Shown here: in pieces, positions 17,420-26,076 of the stretch
How positions within the stretch are numbered: position 1 is the stretch's first letter
Layout: each line of letters opens with the position of its first letter
DNA from: UTCHB3 sp964371075
Lineage (GTDB): Bacteria; Bacteroidota; Ignavibacteria; Ignavibacteriales; Ignavibacteriaceae
Assembly (NCBI GenBank): GCA_964371075.1
Contig: CAYJKN010000001.1
Coordinates: 620,001-684,000, forward strand
DNA: 64,000 nt
Reading direction: 5' to 3'
Made by a program: the position numbers and the translations under genes
Notes under the pieces: model-generated
What the model was told of the DNA's origin: nothing
The model's input: only the letters and a program-made list of their open reading frames with translations
The model's database searches: none

Positions 17420-17462
17420 AATGTCTGTAAAGACATTACTTGATTCACCTGTTAATGGTGAA
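17420..17462. promoter_or_regulatory. Two adjacent inverted repeats before the first surface paralogue
   Basis: AATGTCT-GTAA-AGACATT (17420-17437) is a perfect 7-4-7 palindrome. TTCACC and GGTGAA (17444-17449 and 17457-17462) form a second, smaller one just downstream. Both lie between the divergent M20 gene and the surface-protein gene at 17488, within 70 bases of its start. GAGGTGA then gives that gene a good ribosome binding site five bases before the ATG. The binding protein is unknown. Confidence 0.35.
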
Positions 17463-17487
17463 AATCAATTTTAAATGAGGTGATAAA

Positions 17488-20400
17488 ATGGAAAAATTGT
17501 TTTTTGGGTTAATGTTATTATTCGTAATAAATCCAATTTACACGCAAACAACAATTAAAAATTCCCCGTTTCCCATCGATGATGTAAATCATCTAAATGG
17601 TGAAGTGATTGATTTTGGCAACAACGAAATGTATGCCATTTGGTCGAAGTACGAATTAACGGGCAGAATACGTTTTTTCATGGCTAAAAGCACCGACTCG
17701 GGGGGCTCCTGGCAAAATGAAGTGGTTGTATTTGATACAATCATTTTAAATTACGCCCTCCCTGAAGACCCTTATACGGGCACTCAACTAATCAAGGGAG
17801 ATAACAACAGACTGCTTCTGTTTATCAAAGCCGCCGAAGGTAAACAAACCTACTACAAATATTCGGATAATGGTGGCACCACCTGGTCCGGTAACATTCT
17901 TCTCAGAGTTCATTCAAGCCCTTTCCAGGCAAATACTTACAGGATTTTTTCTGTTATTCATCTCGGAGGTGGGAATCTAATCTTTACAAGTTCCAACAGC
18001 ATCAATACCTCCGGTACAAAAAGAAGTAGTAACAACGGAACCACATGGCAAGACTGGGTGACTCTTGGAACCTCTGCATTTCTAAATCCTTCTCTATTGA
18101 GTGTTGGGAACGGGAGCTTTTATTTGACAGGGCAACAACCGGGAACGATATCCGGCAAAAAAATCTATTTTGTCAAATATATTTCAACAAACACCTGGCA
18201 AGACACAGTTGTTGTTTATGAAGATACTTCTGTGGTTTTATCCCTCCCCCGCTTATTCAGAGGAGCAGCAAACGAACTTTATATTTATTTCACAAAAACA
18301 TCCAAAGTTTTTGGCAACTACAACAATTCCAATATCTATTATTCAAGAAGCAGTGATGAGGGAGCCACTTGGGGGACTCCGGTCCGTGTTACATATTACC
18401 CCGGAACTGATGAGAATCTGAATCTAAATTCTCAATCACAAAAACCTTACATTGTGTTTTCCAACGACAGAAACACAATCAGAGGGTCAAAATATTTATC
18501 ATGGGCAAATGGATTGGAACTTGAAGACAATTTTACTCCTCCTGTTATTTACGATTATACATTTAATATTGATTCAGTTCAAGCCGGCGATTCTGTTAAA
18601 ATCAGGGTATTCACCGGCTCCCATTCTCCTGTGACTGATATAAAATTGTCAGGGTTATTTAACGATTTACCTCACACACTCCAACTTTTTGATGATGGAA
18701 ACCATTACGACTCACTACCGGGAGATAAAATTTATGGAAATTTTATCAAAGTTTTCCAGGCGGGAGATATGTTAAAAAGTACCATCTCAGTTAAAAACAC
18801 ATTCGATAGTACAACGTCTGAACAAATAGTTGTCTCCTGTGCATTTCCCGATCGTCCAAAAACTGCAGAACTTACGACCGGACGAATAATTCTCCCCTTC
18901 GATTATAAGGGAATTCTTGCCGATGTAAACACTACTTCGGGTTATGGTCTGAAGTATGATTCAATCCGTGCAGTTTACTCAAATGGTTTTATGTTATCGG
19001 GTGTGATTGATACGAATATTTGGGCTGCAGGGCAATTAACCGCGTCAAGAATTGTAGATTTTCAACCCGGTGAAGTTGGTTCTCCTGTTGATGACCCGAG
19101 GAATGGCATTTACAGGGTTGCACTCTCCGATTCTGCTTTTGGAACCTCGTGGCAAATCTGGGAAGGAGCCGTCTCTCTGGGTGCAAGGTACTGGGATGGA
19201 AACAATAACAATATATATGATCCTGTCGACCTGAATCAAAACGGTACATGGGACATAACTGAAGATATGCCCGAAATTCTGGGGCAGGTGTCCTATTTTA
19301 CCGCCTATAACGATGGAGTTCCGATTGAAGTCAGAAGATTTTTAGAGAATCCTAAAGGAATTAAGATAAAACAGACTATCTATACCTTTCCTTATGGAGA
19401 TGCATTGGCTTTAAGAGATGCGGTTTTTATAAGGTATGAGATTTCAAAAAATGAAGGTTTGTCTCCATCGATTAAAGATTTTATTTTTGGTCTTTTGAGT
19501 GATGCTGATCTCGGAGATGGATATGATGACCTGGTAACGACAGATACCTTAAGAAATTCTGTGGTTTTTTATAACGATGGAGATGATCCAAATTATGGTG
19601 TAAATTCTCCGGCAATATATAATACAATGCTTTTCGGGAATCCGATATACATCCCGGGGATAAGTTTTACCGATATCAATAATAATGGAACATTTGAAGA
19701 GGGTGTTGATATCCCGCTCGATACCGCAGTTATTCCTTTAGGAAAACCGTTTGCCAATCTGATTTATCCTGGAGCAGTTAATAGTAAAATGGGGGTTGGA
19801 CAGCACTATATGCAATCACACCCAACACATGGTGATCCAAGCACTACAAAAGAAGCACGAAGTTATATGCTTGGGATGAACAAAATCGGAGAATATCTTG
19901 ATCCGTGTACTTGGACATTTGGTGATGTTAGAGGCGGGATAAATTGTTCACTGGTTAACCCGGTTTATGTTTATTCCGGTGATCCGGTTACAAATACGGG
20001 ATGGATCAATAACACGGCTGTGGACCAGAGAACACTCGTCGCAAGTGAGCGATTACCATTAAATAACTCCGGTACACTTACATACCACACGGCAATTATT
20101 ATAGGAAGAGGTACCTCGCCTCTAAACTCGATTACCGTTACCCGGGCAAATGTTGATACAATTTTTGCCATGTTGGGTGCCAAATACAACTATACACCAA
20201 CTTCTGCCAAGGAAACTGAATCACCACTTCCGTGGGTCTATGAATTATCACAAAACTATCCAAATCCATTTAACCCAAACACTGTAATCAAGTTCTGTAT
20301 TCCAGAAAATTCGTTTGTTACTTTAAAGATATATGACAACACGGGGGCACTTGTTCAAACTCTCCTCAACCAGGAGATGAATCCCGGAAATCATGAAGTT

Positions 20401-20496
20401 TCATTTTCGGGTTATACATTAGCAAGTGGTGTATACTTTTATCGCCTCGAGTGCGATAAATTCGCCCAGACGAGGAAAATGATACTGATCAAGTAG
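17488..20496 (+). CDS. Large surface protein with Asp-box repeats and C-terminal sorting domain (paralogue 1)
   Basis: A 1002-residue exported protein: signal peptide (MEKLFFGLMLLFVINPIYTQ), then a region to about residue 320 with Asp-box-like motifs (STDSGGSWQN, YSDNGGTTWS, SSNNGTTWQD, SSDEGATWGT) typical of sialidase-fold propellers. A middle part follows with Asn/Asp-rich possible Ca-binding turns (DGNNNNIYDPVDLNQNGTWD and DINNNGTFEEGVD). It ends with the sorting domain NYPNPFNPNTVIKFCIPENS, LKIYDNTGALVQTLLNQ, LASGVYFYRLECDK, TRKMILIK. I see no sialidase catalytic residues, so binding or adhesion is more likely than hydrolysis. The next gene is a full-length paralogue with many identical stretches. 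GAGGTGA precedes the ATG. Five 8-bp repeat units follow the stop. Confidence 0.85.
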   Translation: MEKLFFGLMLLFVINPIYTQTTIKNSPFPIDDVNHLNGEVIDFGNNEMYAIWSKYELTGRIRFFMAKSTDSGGSWQNEVVVFDTIILNYALPEDPYTGTQLIKGDNNRLLLFIKAAEGKQTYYKYSDNGGTTWSGNILLRVHSSPFQANTYRIFSVIHLGGGNLIFTSSNSINTSGTKRSSNNGTTWQDWVTLGTSAFLNPSLLSVGNGSFYLTGQQPGTISGKKIYFVKYISTNTWQDTVVVYEDTSVVLSLPRLFRGAANELYIYFTKTSKVFGNYNNSNIYYSRSSDEGATWGTPVRVTYYPGTDENLNLNSQSQKPYIVFSNDRNTIRGSKYLSWANGLELEDNFTPPVIYDYTFNIDSVQAGDSVKIRVFTGSHSPVTDIKLSGLFNDLPHTLQLFDDGNHYDSLPGDKIYGNFIKVFQAGDMLKSTISVKNTFDSTTSEQIVVSCAFPDRPKTAELTTGRIILPFDYKGILADVNTTSGYGLKYDSIRAVYSNGFMLSGVIDTNIWAAGQLTASRIVDFQPGEVGSPVDDPRNGIYRVALSDSAFGTSWQIWEGAVSLGARYWDGNNNNIYDPVDLNQNGTWDITEDMPEILGQVSYFTAYNDGVPIEVRRFLENPKGIKIKQTIYTFPYGDALALRDAVFIRYEISKNEGLSPSIKDFIFGLLSDADLGDGYDDLVTTDTLRNSVVFYNDGDDPNYGVNSPAIYNTMLFGNPIYIPGISFTDINNNGTFEEGVDIPLDTAVIPLGKPFANLIYPGAVNSKMGVGQHYMQSHPTHGDPSTTKEARSYMLGMNKIGEYLDPCTWTFGDVRGGINCSLVNPVYVYSGDPVTNTGWINNTAVDQRTLVASERLPLNNSGTLTYHTAIIIGRGTSPLNSITVTRANVDTIFAMLGAKYNYTPTSAKETESPLPWVYELSQNYPNPFNPNTVIKFCIPENSFVTLKIYDNTGALVQTLLNQEMNPGNHEVSFSGYTLASGVYFYRLECDKFAQTRKMILIK

Positions 20497-20501
20497 AACT
20501 T

Positions 20502-20541
20502 CGGAGTTTCGGAACTTAAGTACTTCCGAGGTTCTGAAACT
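20502..20541. repeat. 8-bp-period tandem array after paralogue 1 (5 units)
   Basis: Five units of 8 bp (CGGAGTTT, CGGAACTT, AAGTACTT, CCGAGGTT, CTGAAACT) starting 5 bases after the stop (spacer AACTT). The same family of units follows the next two genes. The array is also a hairpin: GAGTTTCGGAAC (20504-20515) pairs with GTTCTGAAACTC (20531-20542), 12 pairs with one G-T. Confidence 0.75.
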
Positions 20542-20569
20542 CAACAAAAGAGACAAAACAGGTGATAAA

Positions 20570-23500
20570 ATGAAAAAAATGTTTTTTGGATTATTGATGT
20601 TAATCATCATTACCCCAATTTTTGCACAAACAACTATCAGAAATTCCCCATTCCCTGTTGATGATGTAAATCATCTAAATGGTGAAGTGGTTGATTTTGG
20701 CAACAATGAAATGTATGCCCTTTGGTCGAGATTCGAAGGATTTGATCGAGTCCGTTTTTACATGAGTAAAAGTACGGATTCAGGTAATACATGGCAAAAT
20801 GAAGTAGTTATATTTGATACCAACACATCTCCCTCTGATATCGAAGAAGACCTCTATGCTGGCACCCGACTAATAAAGGGAAATAATAACAGACTACTCC
20901 TGTTCATCAAAGCGGGCAAAAACAAACATACCATCTACAAATATTCTGATGATGGTGGTGCCACCTGGACCCCCAATATGCGTTTTATAATCACGAATAC
21001 TTTCCAGTCAGTTTCTCTCCGAATTATATCTGTAGTGCATCTCGGAGCCGGGAAACTAATTGTAACAGGTTCCAACGGAGGTACTGTTGCAGTTACAAAA
21101 AGAAGCACCGACAACGGAACCACCTGGCAAAACTCGTTAAGCCTGCCAACTCCTGCATTTATGAACCCTGCTTTGTTAAGTATAGGAAATGGAAGTTTTT
21201 ATTTGGTGGGACAACAACCGGGCACCGCTATTTCGAAAAAAATCTATTTTGTTAAGTATATTTCAACCAACACATGGCAAGATACTGTCCTTGTCCACGA
21301 GGACACTTCACTTATTCTATCGAATCCCCGGTTGTTCAGGGGTTCAGGGAACGATCTGTATGTCTATTTTACCAATACTTCAAAAGCTTTTGGCAGATAT
21401 GACAACTCCAACATCTACTATTCAAAAAGCAGTGACGAAGGAGCCACTTGGGGGACTCCGGTCAGAGTTACATATTATCCCGGAGTTGATGGGAGCCCAA
21501 TCCTTAATTCTCAATCTTTAACCCCGTTTGTTGTGTTTTCAAGCGATAGGAATACATTTCAGGGATTAAAATCTCTCTCCTGGATAAACGGACTTGAATT
21601 CGAAGATAATTCACCCCCACCGGTAATCTACGACTATGAATTAAATAAAGATTCAGTTGTGGCAGGAGATTCTGTTACGATCAGGGTGTTCACAGGTTCT
21701 TTATCACCGATTTCGAGTGTTCATTTATCCGGAATACTCAATGATCAACCCTTTAATCTTCAACTTTTTGATGATGGAAATCATAACGATTCACTTCCGG
21801 GCGATAAAATTTATGGGAATTTTGTAAGAGTCTTTCAGGAAGGTGATCTTTTACGATTTAGTGTCATTGTGCAAAACTCAACGGGCACCTCATCAACAAA
21901 ACAAATTGTCACCGCTTGTGCATTTCCGGATCTGGTTAAGTCGATGGATGTTAGAACCGGTCGGATAATACTCCCTTTCGACTATGTTGGTAACCTTGGT
22001 GATGTAGCAACTGCCTCAGGAGGAGGTATGCGATATGATTCAATCGTCTCTGTTTATTCGCAAGGATTTATGCTTTCGGGTATGATAGAGTCGAGTGTCT
22101 GGGCTGCGGGAGCATTTACCTCTTCACGAATTTTAGATTTTCGGGCCGGACAGGTTGGCTATCCGGTGAACGATCCCAGAAATGGGATTTACAAAGTTGC
22201 CCTCTCCGATTCTGCTTTTGGCTATTCCTGGCAAAGATGGAAAGGAGCAGTCTCTTTGGGTGCAAGATATTGGGATGGAAACAACAACAATATCTATGAT
22301 CCGATCGACTTAAATCAAAACGGAACATGGGAAATGAATGAAGATATGCCCGAAATACTTGGTGAAGTATCTTATTTTACAGTTTATAACGATGGTGTGG
22401 ATGTCGCTTTAAGAAGATACAGGGAGACCCCAAAAGGAATCGAAATTAGACAGACTATCTATACTTTTCCTGATTCCGACTCTCCCTCACTCAGGGATGC
22501 GGTTTTTATTCGATACGAACTTGTTAAAAAAGGAAATCTTGCTCCGGAAATTGATGATTTTATATTTGCAATTCAAAGTGATCCTGATCTTGGAGACCCA
22601 AATGATGACCTGATTTCAACAGATACTCTAAGGAATTCCATTGTTTGTTATAATGATGGCGAGGATCCACAATATGGCGCAAACCCACCGGCAATTTACA
22701 ATACCATGCTATTTGGGACTCCCCTCTACATCCCCGGAATAAGCTTCACAGATATAAATAATAATGGGACATTTGAAAACGGGATTGATACCCCCCTCGA
22801 TACAGCAATTATTCCGCTGGGTAAACCTTTTGATAATCTTCTTTATCCCGGCGCAATCAACAGTGGTATGAGGGTCTCGCAACACTATATGTCCGCCCAC
22901 CCGACACACGGCGATCCAAATACATCACAAGAAGTAAGAAATTATATGACCGGCAAAAACAGGATCGGCGAATATCTTAATCCTTGTGAATGGGCTTTTG
23001 GTGAAGTCAGAGGAGGTATAAATTGTGACCTGGTAGACCCTGTTTTTATTTATTCGGGTAACCCTGTAACAAACTCCGGATGGATAAACAACACAGCTGT
23101 TGATAACAGAACGACGGTAGCAAGTGACAGAACTTTTCTTGACAATCAATCAACCCTGACATACCATACTGCCATAATTATGGGAAGAGGTAATTCACAT
23201 TTGAACTCAATTACTGTAACAAAAGCAAATGTTGATTCCATTTTTACCAAACTTGGTGCCAAATACCATTTTATCCCAACCTCATCGAAAGAGACTGTAT
23301 CGCAACTACCGGGGGTTTATGAGTTATCCCAAAACTACCCAAATCCATTTAACCCCAATACTGTAATCAAGTTCAGTATTCCCGAAAATTCGTTTGTTAC
23401 TTTAAAGATATATGACAACACCGGGGCACTGGTTAAAACTCTCCTTAATCAGGAGATGAATCCCGGAAATCACGAAGTATCCTTTTCAGGTGCTACACTT

Positions 23501-23575
23501 GCAAGTGGTGTCTATTTTTATCGTCTCGAGTGTGCTAAATTCACTCAGACGAGGAAGATGATCCTTATGAAATAG
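20570..23575 (+). CDS. Large surface protein with Asp-box repeats and C-terminal sorting domain (paralogue 2)
   Basis: A 1001-residue tandem paralogue of the preceding gene with the same order of parts: signal peptide (MKKMFFGLLMLIIITPIFAQ), the shared SPFPVDDVNHLNGEVVDFGN segment, Asp-box-like motifs (STDSGNTWQN, YSDDGGATWT, STDNGTTWQN, SSDEGATWGT), the Asn-rich turns (DGNNNNIYDPIDLNQNGTWE, DINNNGTFENGID) and the sorting domain (NYPNPFNPNTVIKFSIPENS to TRKMILMK). The AGGTGATAAA before the ATG repeats that of paralogue 1, so the copy included the ribosome binding site. Differences are spread over the whole length and the two have almost no length change, so both seem under selection as working genes. 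Ligand unknown; a paired adhesin or binding role is inference. Confidence 0.85.
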   Translation: MKKMFFGLLMLIIITPIFAQTTIRNSPFPVDDVNHLNGEVVDFGNNEMYALWSRFEGFDRVRFYMSKSTDSGNTWQNEVVIFDTNTSPSDIEEDLYAGTRLIKGNNNRLLLFIKAGKNKHTIYKYSDDGGATWTPNMRFIITNTFQSVSLRIISVVHLGAGKLIVTGSNGGTVAVTKRSTDNGTTWQNSLSLPTPAFMNPALLSIGNGSFYLVGQQPGTAISKKIYFVKYISTNTWQDTVLVHEDTSLILSNPRLFRGSGNDLYVYFTNTSKAFGRYDNSNIYYSKSSDEGATWGTPVRVTYYPGVDGSPILNSQSLTPFVVFSSDRNTFQGLKSLSWINGLEFEDNSPPPVIYDYELNKDSVVAGDSVTIRVFTGSLSPISSVHLSGILNDQPFNLQLFDDGNHNDSLPGDKIYGNFVRVFQEGDLLRFSVIVQNSTGTSSTKQIVTACAFPDLVKSMDVRTGRIILPFDYVGNLGDVATASGGGMRYDSIVSVYSQGFMLSGMIESSVWAAGAFTSSRILDFRAGQVGYPVNDPRNGIYKVALSDSAFGYSWQRWKGAVSLGARYWDGNNNNIYDPIDLNQNGTWEMNEDMPEILGEVSYFTVYNDGVDVALRRYRETPKGIEIRQTIYTFPDSDSPSLRDAVFIRYELVKKGNLAPEIDDFIFAIQSDPDLGDPNDDLISTDTLRNSIVCYNDGEDPQYGANPPAIYNTMLFGTPLYIPGISFTDINNNGTFENGIDTPLDTAIIPLGKPFDNLLYPGAINSGMRVSQHYMSAHPTHGDPNTSQEVRNYMTGKNRIGEYLNPCEWAFGEVRGGINCDLVDPVFIYSGNPVTNSGWINNTAVDNRTTVASDRTFLDNQSTLTYHTAIIMGRGNSHLNSITVTKANVDSIFTKLGAKYHFIPTSSKETVSQLPGVYELSQNYPNPFNPNTVIKFSIPENSFVTLKIYDNTGALVKTLLNQEMNPGNHEVSFSGATLASGVYFYRLECAKFTQTRKMILMK

Positions 23576-23580
23576 AACAT

Positions 23581-23684
23581 CGGAGTTTCGGTACTTCGGT
23601 ACTTCAGAGATTCAGTACTTTCGAGTTTCATTAATTCCGAAGTTCTGAGATTCAGAGGTTCCGAAGATCTTGAGTTCTAAGGTT
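23581..23684. repeat. 8-bp-period tandem array after paralogue 2 (13 units)
   Basis: Thirteen units of exactly 8 bp beginning 5 bases after the stop (spacer AACAT). The first half uses CGGAGTTT, CGGTACTT and CAGTACTT forms; the second half uses CCGAAGTT, CTGAGATT and CAGAGGTT forms. The two halves are roughly reverse-complementary (GAACTTC-type versus GAAGTTC-type), so long imperfect hairpins are possible. The frame of 8 is never broken. Confidence 0.8.
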
Positions 23685-23733
23685 CTTTTTGATTAGCAAT
23701 TAAAACATTTAAACTTAATTAGCGGAGTAATTT

Positions 23734-25899
23734 ATGGGAAAGTTTTTCTTTTATACGATTCTATTTACCATTGGTTTTTCTGACTTAATACTCTCTCAAA
23801 ATCCTGAATGGGTAAATTTTACCAATACTGGATTTGTCCAATCCATTGTTGAAACAGGAGATTATATTTGGGTGGGAACAAATGGCGGTGGTGTTGTCAA
23901 AATTCACAAACAGAGCGGTGAAAAGAGCAATATCAATAAAATAAATTCCGGTTTACCGAACAACTATATCCAGGCAATAACCACTGATCAAAGTGGCAAT
24001 ATGTGGTTTGGAACCGGAAGTGGGCTTGCCAAATACGACGGGTCCAGCTGGACAGTCTATAATATTGCAAACTCAGGTTTGCCTGATGACTACATCATTT
24101 CTATTGCCATAGACCAAATCGGAAATAAATGGATTGGGACTTATAGAGGTGGACTTGCGAAGTATGATGGTACTAATTGGACTGTTTATACTTCTTCGAA
24201 TTCTGGATTACCGGGTAATAATGTCCAAGCAATAGCGTTTGATCAGACAGGTAATCAATGGATAGGAACTGCAGGCGGTGGGCTCGCAAAATTTGACGGC
24301 ACCAACTGGATTGTATATCACAATCTCAACTCCGGATTGCCAAGTTTTAATATCTTATCGATTTCCATCGACCAAAGTGGAAATAAATGGGTCGGTACCG
24401 ATGGTGGACTGGCGAAATTTGACGAACCAAATTGGACAGTCTATAAAAGTTCAAATTCTGGTTTACCATATAACCAGGTTGAGGCACTATCTTTTGACCA
24501 AAACGGGGTTCTCTGGATTGGAACTTATAACAATGGGCTGTCCAAATTCGACGGTAATATTTGGACTGTCTACAATACATCCAATTCCGGTTTGCCGAAT
24601 GACCATATTGGGGCAATCATCACTGATCAGAATGGCAATAAATGGATAGGAACTGATGACGGATGGACTGCAAAGTTCGATGGCTCTGATTGGGATACAT
24701 TCCATTATTCCAACTCAGGGTTGCCCAAAAACTACATTGAATCTACAGCGATCGATCACCAGGGAAATATTTGGATTGGTACCTATTTTGGTGGACTGGT
24801 TAAATTCGATGGATCGAATTGGACGGTCTTCAATACTACCAATTCCGGATTGCCTGCAGATGTTGTCTTATCGATTACTATTGATCAACTTGGGAATAAA
24901 TGGATTGGAACCTCAATTGGTGGACTTGCAAAATTTGATGGCTTGAACTGGACAGTTTATAATACTTCCAACTCTGGTCTACCATATAATTACGTTAAGT
25001 CAATAGCCATTGACTCGGAGGGGAACAAATGGATGGGCACACTACATGGAGGGTTAGCAAAATTTGATGGTACAAATTGGACCGTCTATAACACTTCCAA
25101 TTCTGGATTACCTGAGAGTTTTGTTGAGGCAATTGCAATAGAACAAAATGGCGACAAATGGATTGGAACTAAGTATGGAGGACTTGCGAAATTTGACGGT
25201 ACAAACTGGACGGTGTTTGATCTATCCAATTCAGGCCTACCAAGTGATTGGATTATGTCGATCGCCATTGATCAGGATAATAATAAGTGGATTGGGACTT
25301 ACCAAGGTGGACTCGCAAAATATGACGGTACAAATTGGACAGTCTATAATACAGCCAACTCCGGCTTGCCAAGCAATTATGTTTCAGCAATCTCGATTGA
25401 TCAGGAGGGGAACAAATGGATCGGAACATTGTTTGGTGGATGTGCGAAGTTCGATGGAAATAATTGGACACAATTTAATACTTCGAATTCCGGATTGGCA
25501 CACAATCAAATCTTTTCGATATCGTGCGATCAAAACGGCAATAAATGGATCGGTACCACGGATGGTGGTTTGGTTGTTTACAGGGAAGGCGGAGTTGTAC
25601 TGGCAGTTAATGATGAAGTGAAGGCATCAATTCCAAAATCGCATCAATTATCCCAAAACTACCCTAATCCGTTTAATCCAAACACTGTCATAAAATTCAG
25701 TATTCCCGAAAATTCGTTTGTCACATTAAAAATATATGACAACACCGGAGCGCTGGTTAAAACTCTGCTTAATCAGGAGATGAACCCAGGAAATCATGAA
25801 GTATCCTTTTCAGGCACTGCACTGGCAAGTGGTGTCTATTTTTATCGCCTCGAGTGTGATAAATTTACCCAAACGAGGAAGATGATACTTATGAAATAG
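23734..25899 (+). CDS. Surface protein of 13 propeller repeats (Reg_prop-like) with sorting domain
   Basis: A 721-residue exported protein: signal peptide (MGKFFFYTILFTIGFSDLILSQ), then thirteen repeats of about 43 residues with consensus GLAKFDGTNWTVYNTSNSGL followed by P, a variable loop, AIAIDQ-GNKWIGT. This is the Reg_prop / two-component-regulator propeller repeat, which in hybrid sensor kinases forms the outer sensing propellers. Here there is no kinase or membrane segment; instead the chain ends in the sorting domain (NYPNPFNPNTVIKFSIPENS to TRKMILMK), nearly identical to those of the two genes before it. Thirteen blades suggest one closed propeller plus part of another, or two six- or seven-blade rings. 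AGCGGAGTAATTT gives a usable ribosome site before the ATG. Binding target unknown. Confidence 0.88.
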   Translation: MGKFFFYTILFTIGFSDLILSQNPEWVNFTNTGFVQSIVETGDYIWVGTNGGGVVKIHKQSGEKSNINKINSGLPNNYIQAITTDQSGNMWFGTGSGLAKYDGSSWTVYNIANSGLPDDYIISIAIDQIGNKWIGTYRGGLAKYDGTNWTVYTSSNSGLPGNNVQAIAFDQTGNQWIGTAGGGLAKFDGTNWIVYHNLNSGLPSFNILSISIDQSGNKWVGTDGGLAKFDEPNWTVYKSSNSGLPYNQVEALSFDQNGVLWIGTYNNGLSKFDGNIWTVYNTSNSGLPNDHIGAIITDQNGNKWIGTDDGWTAKFDGSDWDTFHYSNSGLPKNYIESTAIDHQGNIWIGTYFGGLVKFDGSNWTVFNTTNSGLPADVVLSITIDQLGNKWIGTSIGGLAKFDGLNWTVYNTSNSGLPYNYVKSIAIDSEGNKWMGTLHGGLAKFDGTNWTVYNTSNSGLPESFVEAIAIEQNGDKWIGTKYGGLAKFDGTNWTVFDLSNSGLPSDWIMSIAIDQDNNKWIGTYQGGLAKYDGTNWTVYNTANSGLPSNYVSAISIDQEGNKWIGTLFGGCAKFDGNNWTQFNTSNSGLAHNQIFSISCDQNGNKWIGTTDGGLVVYREGGVVLAVNDEVKASIPKSHQLSQNYPNPFNPNTVIKFSIPENSFVTLKIYDNTGALVKTLLNQEMNPGNHEVSFSGTALASGVYFYRLECDKFTQTRKMILMK

Positions 25900-25904
25900 A
25901 ACTT

Positions 25905-26076
25905 CAGAGTTTCAGAACTTCAGTACTTCAGAGATTCAGCACTTCAGAGTTTCTTTAATTCCGAAGTTCTGAGATCCCGACGTTCCGAGGTTCCGAAGTT
26001 CTGAGATTCCGAAGTTCCGAGGTTCCGAGGTTCCGAAGTTCTGAGGTTCCGAAGTTCTTAAGTTCTTAAGTTCTTA
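25905..26076. repeat. 8-bp-period tandem array between the propeller gene and cysK (about 21 units)
   Basis: About twenty-one units of 8 bp in unbroken phase, starting 5 bases after the propeller-gene stop (spacer AACTT) and running into the cysK stop codon on the other strand. The left part has CAGAGTTT, CAGAACTT and CAGTACTT; the right part CCGAAGTT, CCGAGGTT, CTGAGATT and finally three CTTAAGTT-like units. The right part is locally near-identical (CCGAGGTT twice in a row), a sign of recent slippage growth. It separates two convergent genes. Confidence 0.85.

Noticed and set aside
17488..23575. Sialidases
   Set aside because: Asp-box motifs are present but the arginine triad, the FRIP-type motif and the other catalytic residues are not visible, so the fold and not the activity is supported.
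25905..26076. Possible CRISPR array
   Set aside because: Units are 8 bp, contiguous and degenerate with no spacers, and no cas genes are present.
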